Positions 46,110-54,380 of a stretch of 54,418 nucleotides of DNA are shown here, one piece after another; position 1 is the stretch's first letter, and every line of letters starts with the position of its first letter. This DNA comes from Enorma sp964624825 (GTDB lineage: Bacteria; Actinomycetota; Coriobacteriia; Coriobacteriales; Coriobacteriaceae). The DNA lies in contig CAZUYD010000013.1 in the NCBI GenBank assembly GCA_964624825.1, forward strand, positions 1 through 54,418, in the 5' to 3' direction. A model generated the notes under the pieces. The model saw only the letters and a program-made list of their open reading frames with translations. It made no database searches and was not told the DNA's origin. The position numbers and the translations under genes are program-made.

Positions 46110-46126
46110 TTCGAATGCATTTCGAA
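46110..46126. promoter_or_regulatory. TTCGAA dyad before the small gene
   Basis: TTCGAA occurs twice (46110-46115 and 46121-46126) around TGCAT, forming an almost perfect 17-base palindrome about 22 bases before the start of the small gene. It is a possible operator or transcript hairpin. Confidence 0.3.
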
Positions 46127-46284
46127 AGGATCTTCTTCCGGTCACGAACTTCGCTCACAGCTCCTGCGGCATGAGCCCCGGGCGATAGCGCATGCAGCGG
46201 GCCACGTACCCAACGCGCATGCAAAACAGCCCGAGTGCTCTCACCCCCTTCCCGTCTCGACGGACGCGCGCGCCGCGCCCTTCC

Positions 46285-47391
46285 TTATTGCTCACTCTCC
46301 GTCCAAGGGCGAGAGAAGTCGTACTTCAGGGCAATATCGATGTTGTAGTCATCGCCCTGTGCCATGAACGCCCCGAGCGCCGTGGAGGGGTCCGTCGTGT
46401 TGTGGTTGCAGCCACCCCACACGTGATAATCGACGAAGACGTTCGCCTGATGCATCTTGTTGATCAACTCGAGCGTGGCGTCGCGCGAGCCGTCCATCTC
46501 GCCGATGATGGGGAACCAGGTGGGCGGGTAGCCCACGCAATCCTCGACCGTGGCACGGGACGGAAGGATGTCGGGCGGCAGGGTGGGGTCGCCGAAACGG
46601 TCCCCGAGCCACAGCTGCATAGTCAGGCGAATGGCCTCGGCATCCCATGCGTTGATCGTGCCGGCCTCGGCATCCCTGAACGAGAACGTGCCCGACTGGC
46701 CAGGGTTCACGTCGTCGACGATGGGCAGGGACGCGACGATGCCGCGCGGCTTGATGCCATACTTCTTGAGCCTGAAGCCCAGGCAGAGCGCGAGCTGCCC
46801 GCCCGAGGAGAACCCGTGCACCACGATCATCGACGGGTCGACGTTGAGCTCGTCGGCATGGTCGAGCACGTACTGGTAGGCCGCATGGCAATCATTGACC
46901 GCCGCGGGAGCCTTCGCCTCAACGCACGTGCGGTAGTTCATGGAAACCACGACGGCCTTGTGGTGCTTGCTCAAGGAGTTGAGCATGGACATGTAGTACT
47001 CGTAGGACCCGGCAATATAGAGCCCGCCGCCGGGAATCTCGATGATGCAGGGAATCTTCCCGTTCTCGAGCTTGTCCTCATCCTTCAGGTTCGTGGGGAT
47101 CCGGATGCAAATCTCCGCGGGAACATCGGGCTCCTCGCAGCAGCCCGGTGCCTCGACAAACTCCCAGCGTCCCCGCTTGCGGCTTTTCTCCGACTCGTTC
47201 TCAAGGTACTGATCGAGCATGAAGGAGCGCTGCTCCTTGCGGTCCGCGATGTTCTCCTCGGGATCCTTATCGCGCATCTCGAAGAAGGTGTCCATAAGGC
47301 CGGGAACGTTCCAGTTCGCCCCTCCCAACGCATCGGGATGGGCCCATTTCACATCGAGGCGGTTGTCCTGACGCAAGGTGATGTCAGACAT
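46285..47391 (-). CDS. Alpha/beta hydrolase, paralogue 2 (no ACP tail)
   Basis: This 368-residue hydrolase shares the array signature: KWAHPD near the N-terminus, GCCEEPD before the core and YDFSRPW at the end. The nucleophile is S195 in GFSSGG. The acid is in GEMDGSRD and the histidine in GGCNHNT. The oxyanion motif is PGGG (120-123), again lacking His. The gene starts three bases before the stop of its upstream neighbour in transcription order, so the two are coupled. Confidence 0.82.
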   Translation of the reverse strand: MSDITLRQDNRLDVKWAHPDALGGANWNVPGLMDTFFEMRDKDPEENIADRKEQRSFMLDQYLENESEKSRKRGRWEFVEAPGCCEEPDVPAEICIRIPTNLKDEDKLENGKIPCIIEIPGGGLYIAGSYEYYMSMLNSLSKHHKAVVVSMNYRTCVEAKAPAAVNDCHAAYQYVLDHADELNVDPSMIVVHGFSSGGQLALCLGFRLKKYGIKPRGIVASLPIVDDVNPGQSGTFSFRDAEAGTINAWDAEAIRLTMQLWLGDRFGDPTLPPDILPSRATVEDCVGYPPTWFPIIGEMDGSRDATLELINKMHQANVFVDYHVWGGCNHNTTDPSTALGAFMAQGDDYNIDIALKYDFSRPWTESEQ

Positions 47392-47393
47392 GA

Positions 47394-48488
47394 TTACTCC
47401 TCCTGTTCAGATGCTGTCTCGTCTTCCATGAGCCACGAACGGCGCATGTCATACCTGAGGAAGTCCCGAATGTTGCCGTCAACGACCGCCTGGTAGCGCT
47501 GACGTATGGGATTGTCCTTGGGCGCGTTGTACAGGGTTGCGTGGCAGGCGCCGCCCCATTGGTGGATCTCGGCGTAGGTGCCCGCCTGGTAGAGCTTGCT
47601 CATGAACGCCATCGCCGGATCGCGCCCCGCATCGCTTTCGGTTGTATGGATGACGATGGGCGCCAGACCGCGGCAGTCCTCGACCGTGGCGTTGTCCACG
47701 AGCGCCTCGGGGCTCACGGCGCTCCGGTCGCAGCCCTCGCCCAGATACAGGTTCATGACCTTGTTCATCTGGGCGCTGTCCCAGTTATCGCTTCGATAGT
47801 GATTGGACAGGAACGCGGGATCGTCCGAGAAGATGGGGTCCAGGGACACCACGCCGCGCGGCTTATACCCGTAGCGCTTGAGACGGAACGCGAACGCGAG
47901 CGCGAGATACGCGCCGGCGCTCATGCCGGCCAAGACGACCTTATCGGGATTGACGTTGAGCTCCTCAGCATGCTCGATCATCCATTGATACGCCGCATGG
48001 CAGTCGTTGATCGCAGCCGGGAACGGCGCGTCGAGGGCGCTGCGATACCAGGGAGACACCACGATGCAGTTGTAATCGCGGCAATACTCCTCGATGGGGC
48101 CCATATACGGAGACCCGTAGAGCATCGCGCCGCCCGCGATGTAGAAAATCGTCTGCATCTTGCGGCGACGCTTCTTGGGAAGGCGCACGGTGACGCGAAC
48201 GGTATGATCCGGCTCCTCCGGGCAACCGGGAACCGTGAAGTCCTTGGTCTCCCCTTGCTCCGCGAGGTCGGGATTCTCCTCAAAGAACGCCGGCTTACCC
48301 TCCTCAAGCGCAACATGGGTCTTGTTGCGCGATTTCAAACGCTTCTCATAGGGACGCTCCGGGTCGGTGAGCTTGTCGACCGTCTTGCGACCGTCGATGT
48401 AATACTCTTCCTCAAAGCCAGGGTGCGCCCACTTGGTGTCGTTGCGATCGAGCAGCCGCTCGTCTATGACCAAGTTCTCCTCAACCAT
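47394..48488 (-). CDS. Alpha/beta hydrolase, paralogue 3 (no ACP tail)
   Basis: This 364-residue hydrolase has TKWAHPG near the N-terminus, GCPEEPD before the core, nucleophile S190 in GMSAGA, acid in ESDAGRD, histidine in GGACHATLYN and C-terminal YDMRRSW. The oxyanion motif is AGGA (118-121). It sits between paralogue 2 and the ACP-tailed gene. The 87-base upstream gap contains a GC-rich dyad. Confidence 0.82.
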   Translation of the reverse strand: MVEENLVIDERLLDRNDTKWAHPGFEEEYYIDGRKTVDKLTDPERPYEKRLKSRNKTHVALEEGKPAFFEENPDLAEQGETKDFTVPGCPEEPDHTVRVTVRLPKKRRRKMQTIFYIAGGAMLYGSPYMGPIEEYCRDYNCIVVSPWYRSALDAPFPAAINDCHAAYQWMIEHAEELNVNPDKVVLAGMSAGAYLALAFAFRLKRYGYKPRGVVSLDPIFSDDPAFLSNHYRSDNWDSAQMNKVMNLYLGEGCDRSAVSPEALVDNATVEDCRGLAPIVIHTTESDAGRDPAMAFMSKLYQAGTYAEIHQWGGACHATLYNAPKDNPIRQRYQAVVDGNIRDFLRYDMRRSWLMEDETASEQEE

Positions 48489-48575
48489 CTGTTCATCCTC
48501 ATCTCATACCGATGTCTTGGATAGCCGGGCGGGGGCGAGCCCAGCCGGGCCACGCCGCCCCGCCCTATCTACGGC

Positions 48576-50084
48576 CTAGCCCAAACGCTCCTTGAGCATC
48601 GAGACGACGTCCGCCACGGTGGCGAGGTCGGCAAGATCCTCGAATTCGAGGTCCTCATCGAGGTCAAGGTTCTCCCCAATGAACATGGCGACCTTGAGCA
48701 CGCGCGAAGACGAGTTGTTCTTGAGCGCGGCGAACTCGAGATCCTCCCCGACCTCCGCGATGTCGATCTCATATGCCTGCGCCACGGCGTCGCGCACGGC
48801 AGCGAGCACGGGATCCTCGGCCGTCGAAGCTGCCTGCGGCGCGCTCACGGAACCGCCGAAGAGCTTCGCCTCGTTCTCCTCCTGCTTCGCACGGATCTTG
48901 GCGTCGTTGGCATTGCGCTCCTCAGCCTCGGCGCGCTGCACCTCCTCGGCCTTCTCGAACCACGTGGGCGTGCGGCGCATGTCGTACTTCATGAAGCACT
49001 CGATATCGCCATACAGGTTGTCCCAGAAGCGCTTCGCCATGTTGTTGACGACGCCCTTCTTGTTGACCGGCTTCGAGTAGTAGAGCGTGGCGTGGGCCGC
49101 ACCCTCCCACACATGCAGGGAGGTCGGAACCTTCGCCGCGTACAGCTTCTGAGCAAACTCCAGGCACGCGTCGCGATCCTGATCGGACTCGCCCACGTTG
49201 ATCACGATCGGGCAGAGGCCGCGGCACTCCTCGACCGAGGCGTGGTTCGCAAAGGCCTCGGGCCCCAGGTAGTTCGTCCCGCAGTTCTCCCAACCCACAT
49301 ACGTCGCGAACATGATGTGCGCACGCGTCGCGTCGCAGGGGTCCTTGATGATCTTGTTGGACTCATAGAAGTTGCGGTCGTCGATCATGGGGTCATTCGC
49401 AACGACGCCACGCGGCTGATAGCCGTAGCGCTTGAGGCGGAAGGCCAGCGAGAGCGCCAGATGCGCACCGGACGACTCGCCGAAGATCGTCACGTTGTCG
49501 GCATCCATGTTGAACTCGTCGGCATGCTCCGCGATCCACTGGTAGCCGGCGTGCAGATCATTGATCTGGGCGGGGTACTTGGCATCGAGCGGCGTGCGGT
49601 AGTCCGCCGCGACGACGATACAGTTGAACTTCTTCGCCCAGCGCAGCGCCTCCGGGAAGATCCGGATATCGTGGGTGAAGAGCGCTCCGCCCATCACATA
49701 GTACAAAACCGGCTTCTTCTCGTACCCCTCCTCCGTGGGCACGGTGATGTAGACGTTGGTGGGCGTATCCGGCTCCTCAGGGCAGCCCTTGGCCTCGTAC
49801 TTGACGAGCTTGGCGTAGGGAACCTCGCTCTTGTCCTTCCAGTCGATGCCCTCGAAGGGCTTGTAGGGCTTGTCCTCGTACATCTTCGCTGAGGCGTCGC
49901 GCAGCTTCGCAAGGCGATCGCGGCGCTTCTGGAGCGGCACCGTGTCGTCGCACAGCTCGTCGATCATGTCGGCGTTGCCCGCAACCCACCACTTGGTCAG
50001 CTCGGGGTGCGACCACATGACATCCTGTCGGCTATCGAGGTCGCGCCCATATGCGCTCTCTTTCAGATTCTTCTTGTTCGGCAT
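48576..50084 (-). CDS. Alpha/beta hydrolase with C-terminal ACP domain
   Basis: This 502-residue protein has the same hydrolase core as its three paralogues: MWSHPEL N-terminus, GCPEEPD, S204 in GESSGA, acid in ESDQDRD, histidine in AAHATLYY and C-terminal YDMRRTPTW. The oxyanion motif is MGGA (131-134). A charged helical linker (about 385-420) then leads to a carrier-like domain (about 425-502). In it LKNNSSSRVLKVAMFIGEN places S459 where the canonical DSL serine falls, and the rest matches the usual helix pattern. The Asp of DSL is replaced by Ser. This is the only carrier domain in the window. Confidence 0.85.
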   Translation of the reverse strand: MPNKKNLKESAYGRDLDSRQDVMWSHPELTKWWVAGNADMIDELCDDTVPLQKRRDRLAKLRDASAKMYEDKPYKPFEGIDWKDKSEVPYAKLVKYEAKGCPEEPDTPTNVYITVPTEEGYEKKPVLYYVMGGALFTHDIRIFPEALRWAKKFNCIVVAADYRTPLDAKYPAQINDLHAGYQWIAEHADEFNMDADNVTIFGESSGAHLALSLAFRLKRYGYQPRGVVANDPMIDDRNFYESNKIIKDPCDATRAHIMFATYVGWENCGTNYLGPEAFANHASVEECRGLCPIVINVGESDQDRDACLEFAQKLYAAKVPTSLHVWEGAAHATLYYSKPVNKKGVVNNMAKRFWDNLYGDIECFMKYDMRRTPTWFEKAEEVQRAEAEERNANDAKIRAKQEENEAKLFGGSVSAPQAASTAEDPVLAAVRDAVAQAYEIDIAEVGEDLEFAALKNNSSSRVLKVAMFIGENLDLDEDLEFEDLADLATVADVVSMLKERLG

Positions 50085-50120
50085 GGTCTCTCTCCTTCAT
50101 CCTGCCGCGATCCGTAGGAT

Positions 50121-50151
50121 CGCTGGGTCCCGGACAGGCGGGAACCCAGCG
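50121..50151 (-). terminator. Hairpin after the phosphotransacetylase gene
   Basis: CGCTGGGT (50121-50128) pairs with ACCCAGCG (50144-50151). A second small dyad (GATCC/GGATC) overlaps it. It lies between the phosphotransacetylase gene and the ACP-tailed hydrolase gene and may give partial termination. Confidence 0.4.
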
Positions 50152-50162
50152 ACATACTTGCC

Positions 50163-51149
50163 TCAAGCCGTTTGAACCTGGGCGGCCACGATCACCGTCG
50201 TGCCATAGATGTCATCCACCGACGCGCCGCGGGACAGGTCGCAGATGGGCTGCTTGAAACCTTGGAGCAGCGGGCCATAGGCCTTCGCCCCCGTCATGCG
50301 CTGCACCAGCTTGTAGCCGATGTTGCCGGCGTCGAGGTCGGGGAAGACCAGCACGTTGGCCTGCCCGTGGAGAACGTTCCCCTCCCCGACCTTGCGCTCA
50401 GACACCTCGGGCACGATGGCGGCATCCGCTTGCAGCTCGCCGTCGATCGTGATGTCGGGACGCTCGGCGCGCACCAGCTCATAGGCGTCGACGACCTTCT
50501 TCGCATCCGGCCCCTTGCCCGACCCCTTGGTGGAGTACGAGAGCATGGCCACCCGAGGCTCCCAGCCAAGCAGCAGCTTGGCGGTATCGGCTGAGCTCTC
50601 GGCGATGCTGGCGAGCTCCTCATAGGTGGGCGAAACCGTCACGCCGCAGTCCGCGAAGAGCATGAGGCCGTCCTCGCCGCCCGACCAGGTGGGGATGTCC
50701 ATGAGGAAGTAGCTGGACGGTATGCGGATGCCCTCAGCGAGGCCGATGATCATCGTGCCCGCGAAGATCACGTCGCTCGTGGAGTGCACAAGCCCCGCAA
50801 CCATGGCGTCGACCTCGCCGAACTTCACCAGCGCCGCAGCGAGCCACAGCACCTTCTTGCGCATGCGCTTCGCGATCATGCGCGCCGGCATCTCAAGCTG
50901 ATCCACCAGCTGCTCGGCATAGCCATCGATGCGATCGTCGTAGGACGCGGGCGCGACCACCTTCACGAGGTCGGTGTCCACGCCCCAACCGGCCACCGTC
51001 TCGGGGTCGCCCAGCACGACGGGGTTGCACACCCCGTCGCGCGCCAACCGCTCGGCCGCCTGCGCGATCTTCGGGTCGTCGCCCTCAGGAAACAGGATCG
51101 TGGGGCAGGTTGCCGACGCCTTGGCGCGCAAGGTCTCAAGAGCGTCCAT
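50163..51149 (-). CDS. pta: Phosphate acetyltransferase
   Basis: This 328-residue enzyme interconverts acetyl-CoA and acetyl phosphate. It has ILFPEGDDPKIAQAA, AMVAGLVHSTSDVIFAG, MLSYSTKGSGKGPD and NVLVFPDLDAGNIGYKL, all typical of Pta. It lacks the N-terminal regulatory domain of the long bacterial form, so it is the short class. Its start overlaps the amidohydrolase stop by one base (TAATG). It is the second gene of the hydrolase operon, so an acyl phosphate or acyl-CoA is probably made or used in the pathway. Confidence 0.92.
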   Translation of the reverse strand: MDALETLRAKASATCPTILFPEGDDPKIAQAAERLARDGVCNPVVLGDPETVAGWGVDTDLVKVVAPASYDDRIDGYAEQLVDQLEMPARMIAKRMRKKVLWLAAALVKFGEVDAMVAGLVHSTSDVIFAGTMIIGLAEGIRIPSSYFLMDIPTWSGGEDGLMLFADCGVTVSPTYEELASIAESSADTAKLLLGWEPRVAMLSYSTKGSGKGPDAKKVVDAYELVRAERPDITIDGELQADAAIVPEVSERKVGEGNVLHGQANVLVFPDLDAGNIGYKLVQRMTGAKAYGPLLQGFKQPICDLSRGASVDDIYGTTVIVAAQVQTA

Positions 51150-52366
51150 TACTTGACCTCAGCATTCACCACGACGCCGTCACGGGCGACGATCTTGCCG
51201 TTCTTGAGCACGTAGCTGCAGGGGTTGTTGAACACCGTCAGATCCTTGTCGGGCTGACCGTCGATCACGCACAGGTCGGCAACTTTCCCAACCTTGACCG
51301 TGCCCTTCTTCTTGTCGAGCTTCATGATCTTGGCGGAGTTGATGGTGGCCTGCTTGAGGATGTCGATGTTGGACAGGCCGGAATCGGCGCGCGCAACGAA
51401 CTCGACGGCGGGCATCTTCCGGAAGTCCTTCTGGAAATCATCCGTGCCCCATCCGATCAGGACGCCGGCCTCGTGCGTCAGGCGCAGAGCCTCCATGGCG
51501 CCCGCGTGCACGGTCTCATAGGTCGGCCACCCCTGCTTCCAGCCAACATAGGTCGCCGCGACCGTGGGAACGTAGTTGGTCTTGAAGCCGTGCTTCACGA
51601 TGCGATCGACGTTGTCCTGGTTGAGGTAGTACCCATGCTCGAGCGTGTAGCACTCGGCCTCGATGATGGCCTCGTCGCTCTCCACGCACGTGGAGTGCGC
51701 GGCCACGTACGAGCCCTCCTTCTGGGCGCACTTCGAGAACTCGACGATCTCCTCGGGATACCACAGGAAGCGTCCGAGCGCGTCCTCGTCGCACTTGATC
51801 TCGTTTTTGCGCGTGGACCCGCAGATCTTGATGAAGTCCGCGCCCTCGGAGAGCTGGCGACGAACCTCGCCCTTGATGTCTGAGATGTCCCGGATGGGGC
51901 GACCGTAGCCCTCGCATGAGCTGTAGATATCAAGCAGGCGCTCATCGGGGAAGTGCGGGGAGAACGACGGGCCGCATGCGTAGATGTTCGGCCCCTGGAT
52001 CACATGGGCGTTGATGGCATCGCGCAGGGTGATGGCCACGTTCGCGATGGAACCGCAGTCGCGGATGGTCGTGTACCCGTAGCTCATCATGCAGTTCGCA
52101 TAGTTGATGCTGCGGAAGATATGGTCGGCATAGGTGTAGTCGTGCAGCGTCGGGAAGCTGTTCTTCTCCCAATAGAGATGGTCATGCAGGTTGTACATGC
52201 CCGGCATGACCGTCTTGCCCGCACAGTCGATAACTTCCTCGCCTACATAGGAACCCCCTGCAGGCAGGATCTCCGCAATCTTCTTCTTTTCGATGCGGAT
52301 ATCGGCCATCTCCTGGTCGATACCCTCACAGAGCTCAGGAATCAGCCGACAGTTCTTCAGAATCAT
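51149..52366 (-). CDS. Amidohydrolase (imidazolonepropionase/prolidase-like)
   Basis: This 405-residue metal-dependent hydrolase has MYNLHDHLYW (first two His ligands), AAHSTC (His), LEHGYYL (His) and GWGTDDF (Asp), the order seen in the prolidase and imidazolonepropionase-like subgroup. An N-terminal small beta domain and C-terminal GTVKVGKVADLCVIDGQPD are typical. AAGGG precedes the ATG at 52366; an earlier ATG at 52396 is poorly placed. It is the first gene of the operon. The substrate is unknown, and its position suggests release of a carboxylate or amine feeding the downstream Pta and hydrolases. Confidence 0.85.
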   Translation of the reverse strand: MILKNCRLIPELCEGIDQEMADIRIEKKKIAEILPAGGSYVGEEVIDCAGKTVMPGMYNLHDHLYWEKNSFPTLHDYTYADHIFRSINYANCMMSYGYTTIRDCGSIANVAITLRDAINAHVIQGPNIYACGPSFSPHFPDERLLDIYSSCEGYGRPIRDISDIKGEVRRQLSEGADFIKICGSTRKNEIKCDEDALGRFLWYPEEIVEFSKCAQKEGSYVAAHSTCVESDEAIIEAECYTLEHGYYLNQDNVDRIVKHGFKTNYVPTVAATYVGWKQGWPTYETVHAGAMEALRLTHEAGVLIGWGTDDFQKDFRKMPAVEFVARADSGLSNIDILKQATINSAKIMKLDKKKGTVKVGKVADLCVIDGQPDKDLTVFNNPCSYVLKNGKIVARDGVVVNAEVK

Positions 52367-52556
52367 AGATACACCCTTCTCTTGTACCGGCAACACGGCA
52401 CAAGCTGCCCCTCAGTGATGGCACCATGCGGCAGCACGTACCAGCATCCCAAGGGGGGACGCTCGTTCCGGCAAAGCCACATCCACTCGAAACACTGCGC
52501 GCAGCCGAAAGGATGTTGAAGAAGAAGCGCTTCGGCGGGCATCTTCTTCTTGCATA

Positions 52557-52569
52557 TTCCATTATGGAA
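52557..52569. promoter_or_regulatory. Palindrome in the leader region of the hydrolase operon
   Basis: TTCCATTATGGAA is a perfect dyad about a central T, roughly 190 bases upstream of the amidohydrolase start. Its minus-strand reading includes CATAAT, a possible -10. The rest of the 428-base gap 52367-52794 shows a nearby AAGAAGAAG/CTTCTTCTT dyad and nothing clearly coding. Confidence 0.3.
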
Positions 52570-52794
52570 ATGAGCCGTTCTATTTCCTCATACGCCGAGT
52601 ACGAAATCTGGCGACGGTTTATGTCCGCTGTGGTCGAAACAGCGAGAATGCGCAGGTAGAAGGCCTTGATTGCCCTGTTGGGGAACGTGTCTCCAACACC
52701 GCGATAAGCGCGGCCGCACCATGCGCTCCTAATCTACTTGAATTAGACTAAACAGAGAGCAACTGCTATACGTCAGATATGGTACAAAAGTCCC

Positions 52795-52917
52795 ATGGAG
52801 CTCGCTAACAGCATGAGCCCCGATTTCTACCAGGACGGCGACTCATGGGCACAGCCCGTAAGGTTCTGGGAATCTGAACGTGCGGCGCAGCAGGACGATA
52901 CAAATTGTAGAAGTTAG
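52795..52917 (+). CDS. Possible 40-residue ORF before the DUF4268 gene
   Basis: An ATG at 52795 opens a 40-codon frame (MELANSMSPDFYQDGDSWAQ...) that ends 10 bases before the next gene. There is no clear ribosome site, and the family is not recognised. It may be a leader peptide or a small partner gene. Chance is also possible. Confidence 0.25.
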   Translation: MELANSMSPDFYQDGDSWAQPVRFWESERAAQQDDTNCRS

Positions 52918-52927
52918 AAGGTGCTCT

Positions 52928-53863
52928 ATGGCAAGACAGTACACGCTTGGACAGATCGAGCAGGTTGATTTGCGCGACGTCTGGCCCCATGAGGCGCTTG
53001 ATTTCACCAAGTGGCTGTCAGAAAGCGAGAACCTGAAAATCCTGAGCGAGTCGATTGGCATTGAGCTCGAACTCGTTGAGACCGAATCCTCCGTGGGATC
53101 CTTCAGTGTCGACATTTTCGCCGACGAGATCGGAACAGGGCGCAAGGTTATCATCGAGAACCAACTCGAGGAGACCAACCACGACCACCTCGGCAAGATC
53201 ATCACCTATGCCGCGGGGAAGGATGCCGAGATTGTCATTTGGATAGTCGCGCATGCACGGGACGAGCATAGACAGGCAATCGAATGGCTCAATCAGCATA
53301 CTGACAGCAATTTCTGCTTTTTCCTCGTCGAGATCCAGCTCTGGAAAATTGGCGAATCGAATCCGGCACCACGCTTCCAGGTTGTCGAGCAACCAAACGA
53401 GTGGACGAAGATGGTTAGGATGTCCGAAGAGCTCACCGAAACGGAGCGGGTAAAGCTCTCGTACTGGACTAAATACCATGAACTTGCCCAGGAGAACGCT
53501 GAGTTCATGTCTCGTTTCAAGCCGCGCAAGCCTTCTAAATACCACTGGACCACACTCGGCTGCGAAAGCTCTGAATACCACATGTCGCTTCTCATAGACA
53601 CGCAGTACAAGCGGATTGGCATAGAGTTCTACGTGCCTGATAACAAGGAACTCGGACACAGAGCAATCTCACTGAAAGATCGCTTCGAAGAAGCGCTGCA
53701 ACTCGAAGCGACCCCTATCGATGCCAAGAAGGCATCGGGGCTTCGCTTCTATAAAGACGGCTATGACATCAAAGGAAAACCTGAGAAGTGGCCAAGCTTC
53801 ATCGCGACGCAGCTCCAGTGGGCCATCACGATGAAGAGGCTCATAGACGAACTGGGCCTCTAA
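52928..53863 (+). CDS. DUF4268 protein with PD-(D/E)XK-like N-terminus
   Basis: This 311-residue protein has an N-terminal nuclease-like core. SVDIFADE is followed by VIIENQLEETNHDHLGK, giving the D...E-x-Q pattern seen in restriction-type folds. A DUF4268 C-terminal domain follows, with KYHWTTLGCESSEYHMSLL and FYVPDNKELG. AGAAGG precedes the ATG at 52928. No methyltransferase or other restriction partner is near. It probably belongs to a stand-alone defence or nucleic-acid-processing gene, transcribed opposite to the large operon. The activity is not established. Confidence 0.8.
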   Translation: MARQYTLGQIEQVDLRDVWPHEALDFTKWLSESENLKILSESIGIELELVETESSVGSFSVDIFADEIGTGRKVIIENQLEETNHDHLGKIITYAAGKDAEIVIWIVAHARDEHRQAIEWLNQHTDSNFCFFLVEIQLWKIGESNPAPRFQVVEQPNEWTKMVRMSEELTETERVKLSYWTKYHELAQENAEFMSRFKPRKPSKYHWTTLGCESSEYHMSLLIDTQYKRIGIEFYVPDNKELGHRAISLKDRFEEALQLEATPIDAKKASGLRFYKDGYDIKGKPEKWPSFIATQLQWAITMKRLIDELGL

Positions 53864-54267
53864 CGATCTCCATCCTCATTCAATATCGGGAATGAAGCCA
53901 TCCGCCCGCCTCAGCGTCCTCTTACCTTGATGTCCCCAAACCAGTGACAGATCGCCGACTTAGACGCACTTCACGTTGACCCTGATGAGCTGCAGCACTC
54001 TCGCGAAACCCACCGTACGAGAAGGCGTTCACTCCCCGGGAGCCGTCTCATCGCGCCTTGCGCCGCTCCAAGTCCTCGCTGAGCCTCGTGGAGCCGCACG
54101 TGCGGCGTCAATGCGAACGTCTGTCGCAGCCATGAATCGGAGGCCAACGAGCTACAGCCAATCGCGTCGTAGCTTTGAGCGCAAGCGCCCTTGCGCGTCC
54201 TCATATAAGATCATCCCGGCATACGCAAAAAGGACGAGAAGAGCCCTCATACCAACGGAACGATCGG

Positions 54268-54294
54268 AGCCCCGCGAGAGCCGGGGCTTCTTTC
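54268..54294 (+). terminator. Intrinsic terminator-like hairpin
   Basis: AGCCCCG (54268-54274) pairs with CGGGGCT (54282-54288), followed by TCTTTC. It is about 400 bases past the DUF4268 gene, so it may close an unrecognised small transcript. No gene is recognised in 53864-54267. Confidence 0.5.
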
Positions 54295-54380
54295 ATGAAA
54301 TTCTGCAGCAAGCCTTCCGCCTGCCGCCTTCTAGCTCGGATCCGAGCATCCCCTTACAGCGGGTCGCCCGCGCCGACGAA

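Noticed and set aside
52426..52659. 77-codon ORF upstream of the hydrolase operon on the plus strand
   Set aside because: It has no ribosome site and its first part overlaps the probable leader region. The peptide has no family match by eye.
53971..54204. 77-codon minus-strand ORF near the right edge
   Set aside because: It lacks a ribosome site and motif, and its codon bias is weak compared with real genes here.
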